Of a DNA stretch of 64,000 nt, positions 30,613-41,631 are shown piece after piece. The stretch's first letter is position 1; each line of letters starts with the position of its first letter. A model generated the notes under the pieces. It was not told the DNA's origin. It saw only the letters and a program-made list of their open reading frames with translations, and searched no databases. Origin of the DNA: Immersiella caudata (taxonomy: Eukaryota; Ascomycota; Sordariomycetes; Sordariales; Lasiosphaeriaceae); assembly GCA_030512335.1 (NCBI GenBank), contig JAULSU010000003.1, positions 1,240,001 to 1,304,000 of the forward strand, read 5' to 3'. Made by a program: the position numbers and the translations under genes.

Positions 30613-32816
30613 TTACCAGGTGTAAGCCTCCACTTCAAGCACGAACGTCGTGTCTTTGGACCGCTTCCCCAGATCAACCACGGCAGCGCGCACATCGTCA
30701 CACAACCCGCCAGGACCGCACACAACCACTCCAATCTTGGCCCAGCCCGCCTTGCTCTCCTCCTCGAGTATCTCCGCGGCCGCGAACCTCTGGCCAACCC
30801 TCACCTCGGCATTGGTCTGGCCCAACCGCGTTACCACAGGCTCCATGGCCGCGACAAGCGGACGCGCACTCTCCTTGGCGCCCCAGAACAGCTTCACGTT
30901 AGGATGGTTGTCGACCCACGCCAGGACCCCTGTGATTCCGATGCCGCCAGCGACCAACACCACTCGGTCGCACCGCAGCACCGCAGCCGCCGAGTTGTTG
31001 GGATATGGCCCATCCAGGAAGGTAAGCAAGCTCGGCGACGACACCAGAGTCTTGGTCATGCCCTCAGCTTTGCGCACAAACAGCACGATGCCTGGTGATG
31101 CCGCCGTGTTCAAGGAGTCTGTCGCCGAGGTCACCGTCCTAGATGTAGTCTGCTTCTCAGCGTCGCCGCGATGCGAAGATGCTGCGCTGAGGCTTTCCTC
31201 GGACTTGGCCGGACGCAGGAGCGAGCGGGGCAGGACGGAGAACGGATGGCTCTCCCAAGGACGCAGCGGGTGGACGGTCGGGAGGTGCACGTAAACGTGG
31301 CGGCCTGGGGCATGACTCCAGCGCACGCCGTCGACGTCGAGTCGGAGGTATCCGTTGCCGAGGTCGGTGACATGGGCGCGGCGGACGCCGTTCTTCACAA
31401 TCCTGAAGACGCGCGCGACGCGATCGAACCCCCACACGGCGACAGCAACGTAGATCCATGTGTTGAAGCCTTGACCGGTTGGAAGGAAGCGGAGCGCAGC
31501 GTGGTACCAGCAGCCAACCAGCACCAGAGCGGCCATGAAGATGTGCGAGATGAGGAAGAGTTCGTACCACCGCTGCCGAAACCACAGCGTCGACACCACC
31601 AGCATGACGCAGCCTAGCACCGTGGCTACCACGCCCCAGCTCCAGTACTCCATCACCGCCTGGGCATCGTAGATACCCATGTCCTTGTACAATATGACAG
31701 CTAGCACCGAGTGCAGCAGTGCCTGAAGCATAAACAGACGCGCCATCCACCGGTGCAGCAGTAAGAACGTCGCATGCGACCAGTTGGTCAGCCACAGGAG
31801 TACATTATTGCGGCTGGCAAAGAGCACCGTCAGAGGTGCCAGCGCGTACGACAGCACGCCCGTGCGGTACATCATGAAGCCGACAATCTGCTGCCAGTTG
31901 TTGCGCAACCACATGTGGCTCGGGACAGTGCGATAGCCCGTCGCTGTCGTCACGACGTTGAGGACGAGCATGACAAACACGAACAGCGCCTGGCCCCTTG
32001 TCGGTGCATTGCCGAGCGAGAAGGGCAGCGGTCGCACTTGGAACGTGCCGATCAAGCTGGGGTAGACGAGGAGCGGGCGGATGAAGCGGTCGCCGAGCGT
32101 CCCGGCAAAGGGGAGGTAGCCCAGCCAGGTGAGAAAGATAGGAACGGCGAACCCGGCGATGAGAAGGACGAGTCTGCGGTAATCCGAAGCGGTCAGCAAC
32201 TATTGGCAATTACGGTGGCATCTCAAGGGAATGCAGGGGTATCGGTGAAGAGCTTCCCAACGTACCCGTAGATCGACTGGGTTCTCGACTCGTGCGCCAT
32301 AACCGTCGCCGTATTGTAGCTAACCTGCCACGAGGCCGGAGCCAGAGACGTGATATTGAGCTTGTCGCCCATGACGAGAGTGCGATTCGGGGGGCTGTCA
32401 ACGCTGAGAAGGGCCTCGGTGTAGCTCCATTTTGCTCGCACCGACGGGTTGCTAGTCACCCTCAGCGCCCAGACTTCCTCGAGACGCGAGACAGGCACGT
32501 CGAACTCGGCGCACTTGGTGCTCATGCACCAGGCCACGGTGCTGAGGTAGGGCTCGTCGCCAGCGCGACAAGACGGCGTGGTCACGACGGGCGTGCCGTG
32601 ACCGTGACCGCCGCTGCCGTGGTTGCTGTGGTCTTCAATGGAGCAGGAGAGAGCGAATCCGGCGAGAGAGCCGGTGCAGGCAAAAGCGCAAGCGGGGCTG
32701 TCGGTCGGCATGGTAAGCCCGCGCAGGCCCTCGACTGCGGCATGGCACGGGAGCGCCCATAGCGCCAAGGCCGCGAGGACGGCGCCGGCGAGGTGTGGTC
32801 TCGGTGTCGACTGCAT
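30613..32816 (-). CDS. Ferric-reductase-like transmembrane flavocytochrome
   Basis: Exon 1 (32816..32262) encodes a signal peptide, a Cys-rich ectodomain (CAFACTGSLAGFALSCS) and a His-rich HSNHGSGGHGHG. Exon 2 (32199..30613) carries the b-type heme transmembrane domain with paired His (SHATFLLLHRW, LLHSVLAV, then ISHIF). It ends with FAD motif HPFSV, NADPH motif VAGGIGITG and the closing CGPGGLCDDVR. The intron is 32200..32261; its donor GTTGGG is weak but is the only one that keeps frame. The product is about 713 residues, standard for FRE proteins, which reduce extracellular Fe(III) or Cu(II). Next to the P450, it could help supply iron or electrons, or be an unrelated neighbour. Confidence 0.88.
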
Positions 32817-33580
32817 CGCTCAAGTGACCCGAGGGCTGATCCGAACGATAGCGGCAGGTTGCATTCGCAGTCCCAGTCATTGAGACACACGCGAGGCGGG
32901 AAGGACTTATATTGTATACATCTTGGTTGCCGGATATTGTCCAGGCTGTGCCTCCCATAGCGATAGGAGGGCCAAGACAGCATTGAGGGGGAATGAGCAA
33001 GTTACTGCGCCAGGGCTGCCCTCTTGAACGCCACGCTGAGTGTTGTTTGGACAGACGCCGTGTCTTCGCAGCATATGTCAGCCTATCAGGAGCGGTCAAT
33101 TGAATATCGGTAGCGGAATTAGACGCGGTCCCTGGACGGCAGCCCACCATGTGCTGCTGCAAAAATCCGGGGTTCTCTTATGCATATCTGCATGCCCGCG
33201 GCGGGCACATGGCCACACCCTGTTGCGTGGTGGTTGGGACAGGGCTGACCCCTACCTTCCAGTCCCAAACCCCAAATGCCGCTCTGCGGCACCCCCGATG
33301 GTTCTCATGTATAGTGGTATGTGCGAATTCGACAGAGAAGCATCTAACTGACTGTGAATTACGGATAACCCAGCCGACAACCCAGGTTCTATCACGGAGA
33401 ATATTGATGTTGGCTCGCCGGTGGATGAGATGGTCGATTTCGGAGTTGACGACGAATTACTTCAAGAGTGTTGCTTCGGTGGCAATAGTGTGGAGTCAAG
33501 GTATCAGTGGGTGTGAACAGGGAGACGAGAGTTTTCTGAAGGGGTGGTTGGAGAAGAAATTTGTGACCCTCGGACGTATC
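32817..33580. other. Intergenic upstream of the ferric-reductase gene
   Basis: About 760 bases, no supported gene. It contains the promoter of the ferric-reductase gene and the 3' flank of the regulator-like gene. Confidence 0.4.
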
Positions 33581-34426
33581 TCAGGGGTCAGAAACGGGAA
33601 ACAGCTTACGCCGGCGCCGGCGAATCGACTCCATATCGACCTCAATCGCATCCAACTCCTCACCGAGCCTCCTCAGCCACGACTCACACCGACCGCGAAT
33701 ACCCCCTCTCCGCCCACTTGCCTCACACTCCCCGCTCCCATGGTCCAGCAACTGCTTGACGACCTGTCGCGAATCTCCCAGGCGTGACTTGAGGAGCACC
33801 TTGAGAACGGCAGTCTCTTTGGCGGTAGAGAGCTCATACGTCTCAAAAAACCGTCGCGTCGCTGAATCAGCGCCCCTCACCTCACCCTTTCCAAACTGCT
33901 CTCGCCACCAACTCGCCAAACGCTCCGCATGAAGCGAGAGGATCTTCCCGAGTAGGAGAATGAAGTAAAGATCCGTAAGGGGTTTTTTGACACAATCCTC
34001 GCACGAGAGTATGGATTCCACCATGGAAAGGGGCAGCGCGGACCTGCTTAGAGAGAGGACTTGCTCGAGGGAGGTTGCTGGCTGGCGAGAAGCTGCTGAC
34101 AAGATACCAGTTTCTGGAGCAAGGTGGTTCTGTGGCCGCATTGACGAGAGTGATCTGTCACCATTTCTCGGGGGTGCGTCTCTGCCGACTCGGACTGGGT
34201 GAATTCGGCGCCAAGCCCCGCTGACACTTGGAGTGGTCGAGTCGAGACTGGTAGAAGCCGTCAAGCTACTAACTCTCCGTGAGAAAGTCAAATCCTCTCT
34301 CAACGACATCCTCACCAATGCGGTCCCGTTCCGCCAGATTCTGACCGACCCCATAGGCCTCGATATCGACGGGGTCGGCCCGGCCGAGTTTCCCGCCCCT
34401 CCCACCGGCTCCAGGTTTAAGCTCAT
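33581..34426 (-). CDS. Regulator-like protein resembling the AflR C-terminal region, no zinc cluster
   Basis: About 281 residues from the ATG at 34426; the frame is open slightly further upstream but without an ATG. The first 130 residues are Ser/Arg-rich and unremarkable. Then LEQVLSLSRSALPLSMVESILSC and LYFILLLGKILSLHAERLAS, followed by YELSTAKETAVLKVLLKSRL and a helix LRRLGEELDAIEVDMES, recall the C-terminal domain of AflR-type C6 regulators of natural-product clusters. No Zn2Cys6 motif is seen here or in the 270 bases before the next gene. It may be a truncated regulator or a regulator-derived protein. The family call is by pattern only. Confidence 0.4.
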   Translation of the reverse strand: MSLNLEPVGGAGNSAGPTPSISRPMGSVRIWRNGTALVRMSLREDLTFSRRVSSLTASTSLDSTTPSVSGAWRRIHPVRVGRDAPPRNGDRSLSSMRPQNHLAPETGILSAASRQPATSLEQVLSLSRSALPLSMVESILSCEDCVKKPLTDLYFILLLGKILSLHAERLASWWREQFGKGEVRGADSATRRFFETYELSTAKETAVLKVLLKSRLGDSRQVVKQLLDHGSGECEASGRRGGIRGRCESWLRRLGEELDAIEVDMESIRRRRRKLFPVSDP

Positions 34427-34694
34427 GTTCGAATATACCGTGACCGAAGAAGGACAGTTCACGCTACGAATGGAATATCATACTCCAGAACTGTCTGACA
34501 GCATGGTGAATTAGCTGTACCAAAGCCTCAGGTTGCCGAGTGCGGGCAATCTGGGGACATTGCAGCAACACATTCTGGCAACAGTTGATCTGTCCATGGT
34601 TACCATCTAGATGTATACAAGTACCCGCTTCACTTTGGTTCCACCTGGGTCACATTTTGACCTATTGCGTTGTAACCCCCAACCTAATAAAATC

Positions 34695-36434
34695 TCAAAT
34701 CCCGGCCTGCGGCTCTTCCCGATAGTTCTCGTCTACAATGGTATGAACAAATTCGATAGAAAACGACCCAACCGACCGTGCGGATTGAACAAGCTGTGTT
34801 GAAGGCGGGGCATTCGCTGTCGAGCTGACCCGAACACTGAACTGGTGAAGCCAAGATTGGTGCCTTGGTTCGCGAAATTGGATGCAAACCGGCATCCTCT
34901 CTGTCGACAGAAGGCCAGACTGTTCAGAGAACCTCTCGAAGACGTAGTCACGAATTAAAAGATACTTGTCCGTGAAACTCTCATCCGATGTTGATGTGGT
35001 GTAATCGGGCATGCCATTTTGGATATCGCTTTCAGAGTACGGCATCGCCCAAAGGTCGTTTGATGGCCCTTGGAATCCGAACACAATAGCGGGTTGAGCA
35101 ATATCGGTTGACCGCCAGAACTTTTGGGGAAAGGGCATGTAAGTCAGAAAGTTCCTTGGTGCAAGCACCTCGAAGATTTCCGTGAATTCAGCGCCCCTTG
35201 TCACCCCCATGTAGTACTTATCCCCACCAGGGATAATGGCAGGCTTGAAAGTGATTGATACAATGGCTTTGCTCTGGAAATCCTCCAGTTGTTTGGGGCC
35301 CAACGTTCTGGCGATGTAGGCGAAGAGTCCCTTAGAGCTCCCGTCCGATGCCGAGGGGCGAGATGGTCGGTAGGCCAACGATCCTGGAGAAGTCCTGACG
35401 TATGTTGACCCGAATCTCTCTAGAGTAATGCCGACCCATTGCGGCGTGAACCCTGTTCGCCCACTGCACTCCAAGCAGTCCAGGCCAAAGAGCAAATGTT
35501 CGTCCTTGCTGGCTCGACGATTGACATGAGGCGGATACCAAAAGCTGAGATTCGTAGCAATCCTCAACCCCCGGTTTGTCAGGCTAAACTCGTTGGCGGC
35601 GTAGAAGCGAGGAGGTAATGCTCTGAGATTGGAGCAGTTGTGGAACTCTCGCGGGGATTTGGCAAAGATGGCCCGGTATTGGTGCTGATCAGTTTCATCC
35701 TGTTCCCAGGCGAACAGCGTAAGGTCGTTGCTCTGCCGGGCGATTTCTTCTTGCAACCGATGGAAAGCCCGGACGCCCTCGCCGTAAAGGGGCGGTATGC
35801 TGATGTCAAATATCCCAAGGAGGCAGTACGCTATATCTTCAGTACGCGTTGTCTCGCGGTTCGAAGCCCACGCCATTCGTCTCCCAACAGGGATTTCTGT
35901 CAAGCTCGTGACGTTCTCGAGGACGGGGACGTCAACACCGGTGATACGAGAGATTTCCCCCATGATTTGGTGCTTACTGGCGACAAAGTTCCACGAGGCA
36001 TCGTAAAAGCGGATGTTTACGGATGCGATGAGTTCCTGAAGGGTCCAGCCACGAGTGAACCACCGACATTCCCTCAAGCTGTCTTCGATTCCGGCTCCAG
36101 GTTCAATAAAAAGATCGGCCAGATAGGCGTAGCAGATTGCGGCCTTCCTGTACCAGGAAAACATGGCATTGATGGCCTCACTTAGTTCTGCACTGCTCGA
36201 TTTGTCGATGCAGCAAGTGTCGATCCAAGCGAAGCGGTAGCCCTGGGTGGAAGCGATCTTGCATGTCTGCTGAATCTTATTCCAGCCCGACTTGCCCTTG
36301 GCCGCCGCAAGATCGCCCATGTCGCCAAAAATGATTTCCTCCGGCCCCCATGTGTGGGAGAGAATGACGTATGCGACGTCGTCGGCATCGTTGAAGAACT
36401 CCAGTCGGAGAGTCGTAGTGTTGATTAACCACAT
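34695..36434 (-). CDS. HET-domain protein of the HET-E/HET-D N-terminal type
   Basis: Single exon. The start chosen, MWLINTTTLRLEFF, is the canonical opening of this subfamily, giving 579 residues; an ATG at 36539 would add 35. VAYVILSHTWGPEEI, GYRFAWIDTCCIDKSSSAEL, EAINAMFSWYRKAAICYAYL, and RGWTLQELIA are textbook HET motifs for this class. EDIAYCLLGIFDISIPPLYG and KAFHRLQEE-like text follow. There is no NACHT or WD40 part; the C-terminus is a beta-rich region of unknown role. Such stand-alone HET-domain proteins are thought to execute incompatibility cell death. No break seen. Confidence 0.9.
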   Translation of the reverse strand: MWLINTTTLRLEFFNDADDVAYVILSHTWGPEEIIFGDMGDLAAAKGKSGWNKIQQTCKIASTQGYRFAWIDTCCIDKSSSAELSEAINAMFSWYRKAAICYAYLADLFIEPGAGIEDSLRECRWFTRGWTLQELIASVNIRFYDASWNFVASKHQIMGEISRITGVDVPVLENVTSLTEIPVGRRMAWASNRETTRTEDIAYCLLGIFDISIPPLYGEGVRAFHRLQEEIARQSNDLTLFAWEQDETDQHQYRAIFAKSPREFHNCSNLRALPPRFYAANEFSLTNRGLRIATNLSFWYPPHVNRRASKDEHLLFGLDCLECSGRTGFTPQWVGITLERFGSTYVRTSPGSLAYRPSRPSASDGSSKGLFAYIARTLGPKQLEDFQSKAIVSITFKPAIIPGGDKYYMGVTRGAEFTEIFEVLAPRNFLTYMPFPQKFWRSTDIAQPAIVFGFQGPSNDLWAMPYSESDIQNGMPDYTTSTSDESFTDKYLLIRDYVFERFSEQSGLLSTERMPVCIQFREPRHQSWLHQFSVRVSSTANAPPSTQLVQSARSVGSFSIEFVHTIVDENYREEPQAGI

Positions 36435-36539
36435 GGCAAGATTGAGGGGTTGAAACACCCCGTGGTGAAAGGGCACCGAAGGGAGGCTGTCAGCCCATTT
36501 GATGGTAGCTCTTGAATCGATATGAAAAGGTCGTGCCAT

Positions 36540-37300
36540 GCAGAAGAAGGCGCACCAACTTTGGGAGATTTTTATCCGACAAATGAGGCCTCTTGGGGAG
36601 CTGGAGGTAATCAGTCCATTGGACGAACCCTTTCAAATCGAGGGGTCGGTGAGTTGACGCAGACCCACCGCGTGCACTCCAAGCGGATTGGCAGCATGCC
36701 CCGCCGCGTTGGCTAGAGCAATGGCATTCGATGTCTGGTCGGAAGCAACACGATTGGTTGAGATGAAAATGCGTGTCGAGTCACACAACGCGCTGCGGCT
36801 GTTCTCGAAAACCATGATTCGTCGAAGTTTCCAGCAGAGAGAAGCTGATATATGCCGCCGGGAAGTCGCAGCAGACCCGACGGACACACCGTTCTTTCCA
36901 CGTGCGTTTCAGCATACTGGTGCTGGTCTCAATTGAGGGAGAGTGGGCCGAGTTGGAACGTGCTTTTTTTGTTGGACAATTATATTGCCAGCCGTGGTAG
37001 GAACACAGGTCCGAATTGTCCCTTCTCTCGCATTCCTTCGAGGGTTAACCCGCCCTCTCCTCTTCGGCTACGATACACCCGGTTGATTGCAGATGCAGAG
37101 CCCCCGCTGTAGCCTGGAAATCGATCACGGGTATGGCTTACACTAAAGACATATTAAAGTGACCCTCCCCGCAGCTTAGATTTCCATCCCAGGATCCGGG
37201 GTGGTCAAAACGGGCTCATTTTCCCAACAACACCCGATCTCTCCCACCCCAAGTCGCCATTGGACCGTTCCTTGAGATCGCTCTAAGCAGCACGTCCAAT
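36540..37300. other. Intergenic between HET gene and secreted-protein relic
   Basis: About 760 bases; short open frames but no domain, signal peptide or tRNA seen. Confidence 0.4.
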
Positions 37301-37808
37301 ATGAAGCCGCGGGTAGTAATTTTCGGGCTCGCTGGGCTTGTCTCATCTGAATGCGAACCAGGCCAAATCAGTCTTGTGTTTCTCGGTGGTGTTCGCAACC
37401 AGGAGTTCTGCCACGACGCTAGCAGCTGCAGTAAGCTACCTCTGCTAATTCTAACTCCCATAGTTGTTTTTAGATACTTTTGGGACACTAACAATTTATA
37501 GTCAACATGCCGAGCGGCTCTGACGGCTGGTCTGAGAGGGCCGAGCTGATCAGAATGGAGGGGAAGACATGTGCTGCGTTCTTCAAGTTAGTTCCGGCTG
37601 CCGAGGCCGTTCCCTCCTTACGTTTGACAAGAAAGGCAGTCAGTTGGCTAACCGCAGTCGTTATAGATCATATGACTGCATCGGGAACCTTGATGTCGAG
37701 AATCCTGAAGTTTTCGCGCCAGGCTGCCTTGACGAGACTTGGGGGCGTCATTTCCCGAGGAATTGGACCCGGGGTGTAATCAAGTCATATAAAGTGTGGT
37801 TCAAATGA
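37301..37808 (+). pseudogene. Small secreted cysteine-containing protein with a frameshift
   Basis: Exon 1 (37301..37430) encodes MKPRVVIFGLAGLVSS, a likely signal peptide, then SLVFLGGVRNQEFCHDASSC. The intron 37431..37501 has GTAAGC, CACTAAC and TTATAG. Exon 2 continues INMPSGSDGWSERAELI, MEGKTC, and then the sensible continuation lies in another frame: VSSGCRGRSLLTFDKKGS, YDCIGNLDVENPEVFAPG, FPRNWTRGVIKSYKVW and TGA 37806-37808. The shift falls near 37570. The pattern GKTC...GC...C-x-x-GN-x-DV...FPRNW...IKSYK is, in my reading, a recurring type among fungal small secreted proteins. It is either dead or has a one-base sequencing error. Confidence 0.55.
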
Positions 37809-38276
37809 GGCATTGGCGGCTGGCAATAAGACTGTTTACCTGGAAGTATTTATCTCCGGAAACAGTCAGCCCAATTGGCACGCTGAACAAAGTCCCCAGA
37901 GAGTCACCAGCTCCCCCACCATGCATATCAGGACTTCTGCATGCACGAACACAGCTCGAATCACTCGATGCAGCTGCATGTGCACTTTTTTTCACCCTAC
38001 CCATGTCCTGAAAAGGTCAAGCTTGTCATGTTTGGAGGCTGTGTCGGGGATCGTCTGATTGGACGCCATTCCAGACTTCTAGCCCCCAAAACTGCGCGAA
38101 CGACCGACGTGTGGCAGTGGCAGTGGCAGTGGCAGTGGCATGTCCCCGGGCAGTTTTGACCTGCTCGGGCGGTTCCTGTTCTCCGCACTTTCGACCTCTT
38201 TTTGCCTCTTGTCCGCTTACCCCGTCGCGCCATCCACGCGCAGTTTAGCCCTCCGCAGCGACCAGAGTAGCATTCC
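37809..38276. other. Promoter region of the third HET gene
   Basis: About 470 bases; contains the GTGGCA hexanucleotide repeat at 38111-38140, otherwise no feature. Confidence 0.45.
38111..38140. repeat. GTGGCA hexanucleotide repeat, five perfect units
   Basis: Five exact copies of GTGGCA in tandem, 137 bases before the HET gene start codon. Likely in its promoter or 5' UTR; a candidate variable-number site. Confidence 0.95.
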
Positions 38277-40471
38277 ATGACGGGTTTGAAGTTGGCTGCA
38301 GCTGCCGGGGCCTCGCTTTTCGCGGTTGAAGCACTGCGGAGAGCGTGGAAGCAGCGGCGGAGCCGGCTTGAAAGAGGCGACCCTGAATCCGAAACTGAAT
38401 CCGAAGCTTCGACGAAATGGATTGCTCCACTCTGTGAACACTGTGCAAGGATTCCATTCGACACCATCGCCAAAGGGACCGCTACTAACCTCTCCCGCGC
38501 ATGGGTCCTCCCGCTGCTGGAGAGCGAATGCCCATTCTGTCGCCTCGTCCGCCACGCCATCAAACACAAGGACGGCCCGTGGACGCGGCCAGGCGGCGGC
38601 GTGTCAATTGAGTGGGAGACGTATCTGGCTCCTGGCTGTCGCCCTGCTTTCCGCGTTGCGAAGCGCCATGGCGCCTGGATCGCGTTTGGAGACCCACGAC
38701 GCGGGCCCAATACGAAGACGTCCGACCCAGCATACCTCTGCGCAAACGTGGATTCGCATCTCGACATCGAACGCGTGTCCTCCTGGATCGACCACTGTAC
38801 GAACGAGCACAAGTGCATCCTACCCCCCGATGACTTTTCCGCCAGCTTCCCCGGACTCGAGGTCCTGCGCCTGATCGACGTGAGAAAAGATTGCGTTGTC
38901 GAGACCAGGGCACGACCCTCAAAGTACGTCGCCCTCAGCTACGTTTGGGGCGACGTGGCCGACTCTCCTCGCCTTTTGTCGTCCACCAGAGAGGGAATGA
39001 TGGCGTCCGGCGCGCTGTCGCGACGCGTCAATCTCCCAAATACCATCAGAGATGCGATCGACTTGGTATACGACCTCGGCATCCAGTACCTTTGGGTCGA
39101 CTCGCTTTGTCTGGTGCAGGATGACCCAACAGATCTCCACAAGGGCCTAAGAGCCATGGGCCGCATCTACGAACTGGCAAGCGTAACCATTGTCGCCGCC
39201 TGCGGCGATGATGCCAACGCTGGCCTCCCGGGAGCTGGGACGACTCGCCGCAAAAGGCAAAACAAGGTCCTCAGAGAGGTGCAACCCGGTGTTCACCTTG
39301 GCGTGCTCTACAGCCCAGATCACCTTCTCAAGCGGTCCGTCTACCAAACCCGGGCCTGGACGTATGTAGACCCCAGTATATTCCCCGAAATTGAAATGTT
39401 TCTAACTCCTCGCTTTATAGCATGCAAGAGTATCTCTTCTCGCGACGTGTGCTCTGCTTCGTCGGAAACAAAGTCTTCTTCCGGTGCAGGGAATCCGAGC
39501 GCCTAGAGAGCTGTCACGATGCCTCAGCTTCACCGAAGAAGCCCGACTCTAACCTCTCGTCGAGAATGTCGGAAGCCATGGAGATGGAGTCTCCCCTGGA
39601 TGACTACGCAGACCTTCTGATGTATTACTCCCAGCGAGATCTGACAAAAGAGAGCGACGCCCTTCGTGCCATGGAGGGCATCTCCGCACGATTCTCGGAT
39701 AAAATGGGCTACGGCATGCTCTTCGGTCTTCCAGCGGGAGCCTTGGACTACTTCATTCTGTTTTCAGGCGAGTATGACCTGCGGCGTCGTCCCGAATTTC
39801 CCAGTTATTCCTGGGCTGGGTGGAAGGGCGACCTTTCCGCGTTTCCGTCACCCGGAGACATTCCGCAATGGCTCAACACTCACACCTGGATAGTCTGGTA
39901 CACCATTGATGGCAACGGGAACTGCGATCTTGCCCTCTTCTGGAATTATTCGCAAGTCAACACGCTTAGACCGCCAAGAAGCGACCGCGTTCACTACGAA
40001 AACCGCAAGAGGTTGCCTTTTCACTGCAACGGACTCGATGTTGGAGACACCCCTACGGCACCTTCCAACTCGCTAGTAGTGTCCCGCCTGGCGCACTATT
40101 CAGTCTGCCTTCGATTCTGGACTGTTTCGTTTGTTCTGTCAATGTCTGATAACCGGAAGTCAGATGGCAGCCTCACCCTTCTAGACAGACACAATCGAAA
40201 ATGTGGCCAACTGTACTTGGGCCGCCTCGGCTACCTAAAGAAGACTATCGGCGTTGGATTGCAAGAGTTCATACTTCTCTCTGGCGTTGCGGAGCCCGAC
40301 ACGCCATTCGCTAGCCCATGTTCGGCAGGAGATCACGCTGAGTACCATGTCATGTTGCTGGAGTGGGACGGCGACGTGGCTGAGCGACGTGGCATTGGAA
40401 AGGTCACGAAGCAAGGACTGCTCAACAGCTTTGACTCTGGGCCTGTCTGGAAAGAAATTACTTTAGTCTAG
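38277..40471 (+). CDS. HET-domain protein
   Basis: Exon 1 is 38277..39361, exon 2 is 39421..40471; the intron has GTATGT and a TTATAG end, and the join gives RAWT-MQEYLFSRR, the conserved W-T-x-QE motif. About 711 residues. The N-terminus has a short hydrophobic stretch and CEHCARIPF with CPFCRLV, a Cys pair layout often found before HET domains. HET motifs are YVALSYVWGD, IRDAIDLVYDLGIQYLWVDS, and MGRIYELASVTIVAACG. PSYSWAGWKG in the C-terminal half is the typical second conserved element. The role is presumed non-self recognition and cell death; partner unknown. Confidence 0.9.
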
Positions 40472-40992
40472 GTAGGGGCGGGAGCACCTTGCTTCCCTCT
40501 TGACACTGTCTCAGAACGAAACCAAGTGAACCGCGTCGATGAATCTCATCAACATGAACAATCTAAATAACATCCCGTGTAGGTAGAATATCGGCCCCTA
40601 TTCTCTCCGCGGCGGACGTCGTCGGGGCTGGGGATGGAGTCGTCGTGACCTCACCGGTCCTCGTCGCAGTCACGCCATCAACCCACGTCATGATGCTCGA
40701 AATGTTCCTCGCCTGCCCCGGTCCGATAGTCGCAAATTACATGGATCCGCCGACTCCGTCATCGTCATCGTTATAGCACAAGCGAGCGGCGTTGTCGCCG
40801 GGCTACCCGGTTGGCAATGGACGATCCCATCGCCGCGAAGCTAGCCTGTCCCGCCAACGCCGCGCATCTCGTCGGTTGAAAGTCGAGCCAGGGCGCTTTA
40901 TCCGCTATGGTAACGTTGAAGGTACCCTCGCCGGAGAGCATCAGCTCCAAGGGCTAGATCTGCGCTCACAGACTATGAATGATATCTGCGGC
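40472..40992. other. Intergenic after HET gene
   Basis: About 520 bases; may hold worn 3' sequence of the GMC relic, but nothing readable. Confidence 0.35.
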
Positions 40993-41631
40993 TCACCCTG
41001 CCACTGCGTAAAGAAACGGACACCATGTGTGGTGTGAGTTGAAATGGAAGGATGCCCGGATCAACAACATACAGGTTCTTTGTCCCATAGACTCTGACAG
41101 CCACACTGTTAGCTTGATAGAGCAACCTCCACCCCTTCCACCAAAGCCGGAACAGTAGAAAGGGGTTGAGGAAAAAGGCGGGACAAAACGGATAATACTT
41201 ACCAAAGCTTCGAGTCAACAACACCGTCTAGTCGTCGTCTAGGCGTCATGGCTGTTGATCCAAGCCAATGGCTCGCACCGATAATCTGTACCTTGTACTA
41301 AGCATGATACCCCTCGTCAGCCCCGTTCGGCCCAACCGTGGTCTAAGTGGCCTTTGCTGCTGAGCTGGACACCCAGATGATCAGTGTCAGAAAAGAGCGA
41401 AGCGTGAGCCTCAGCAGTCCTCACCTTGCTTCCAACAGTGAGGCCACTGAGCCCGGCGCCAGGAATGATGCAATGAAAATGTGTTTCCAGTCACACCCTC
41501 CGTGTTGTTTGTGACAAACGGTGCAGATCGTTCGCCGCGGAAAAGACGAGCAATGCCAGCAAGACGGCGATAAATCGAGCGTTCCGGTATCCGGAGGAAA
41601 GGGGAAGAGCCATCGTTGCGGAAAGCCTCAT
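40993..41631 (-). pseudogene. Collapsed GMC oxidoreductase (FAD, glucose-methanol-choline type)
   Basis: On the minus strand a signal-peptide-like N-terminus (RFIAVLLALLVFSA, from 41631 or 41613) is followed by IIPGAGLSGLTVGSK, the FAD-binding GxGxxG start of GMC enzymes. Within about 200 bases comes SHWLGSTAMTPRRRLDGVVD, then after an intron-like GTAAGT...CTAACAG, VRVYGTKNLYVVDPGILPF and a shifted FLYAVAG. These are the C-terminal motifs, including the active-site His in SHW. A GMC enzyme normally has about 400-500 residues between the two ends, so most of the gene is deleted. Frames also differ. The parent was probably a secreted alcohol or sugar oxidase. Confidence 0.6.

Noticed and set aside
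38111..38140. Hexanucleotide array considered as a CRISPR-like or origin element
   Set aside because: Perfect head-to-tail units without spacers in a eukaryotic genome; a simple microsatellite.
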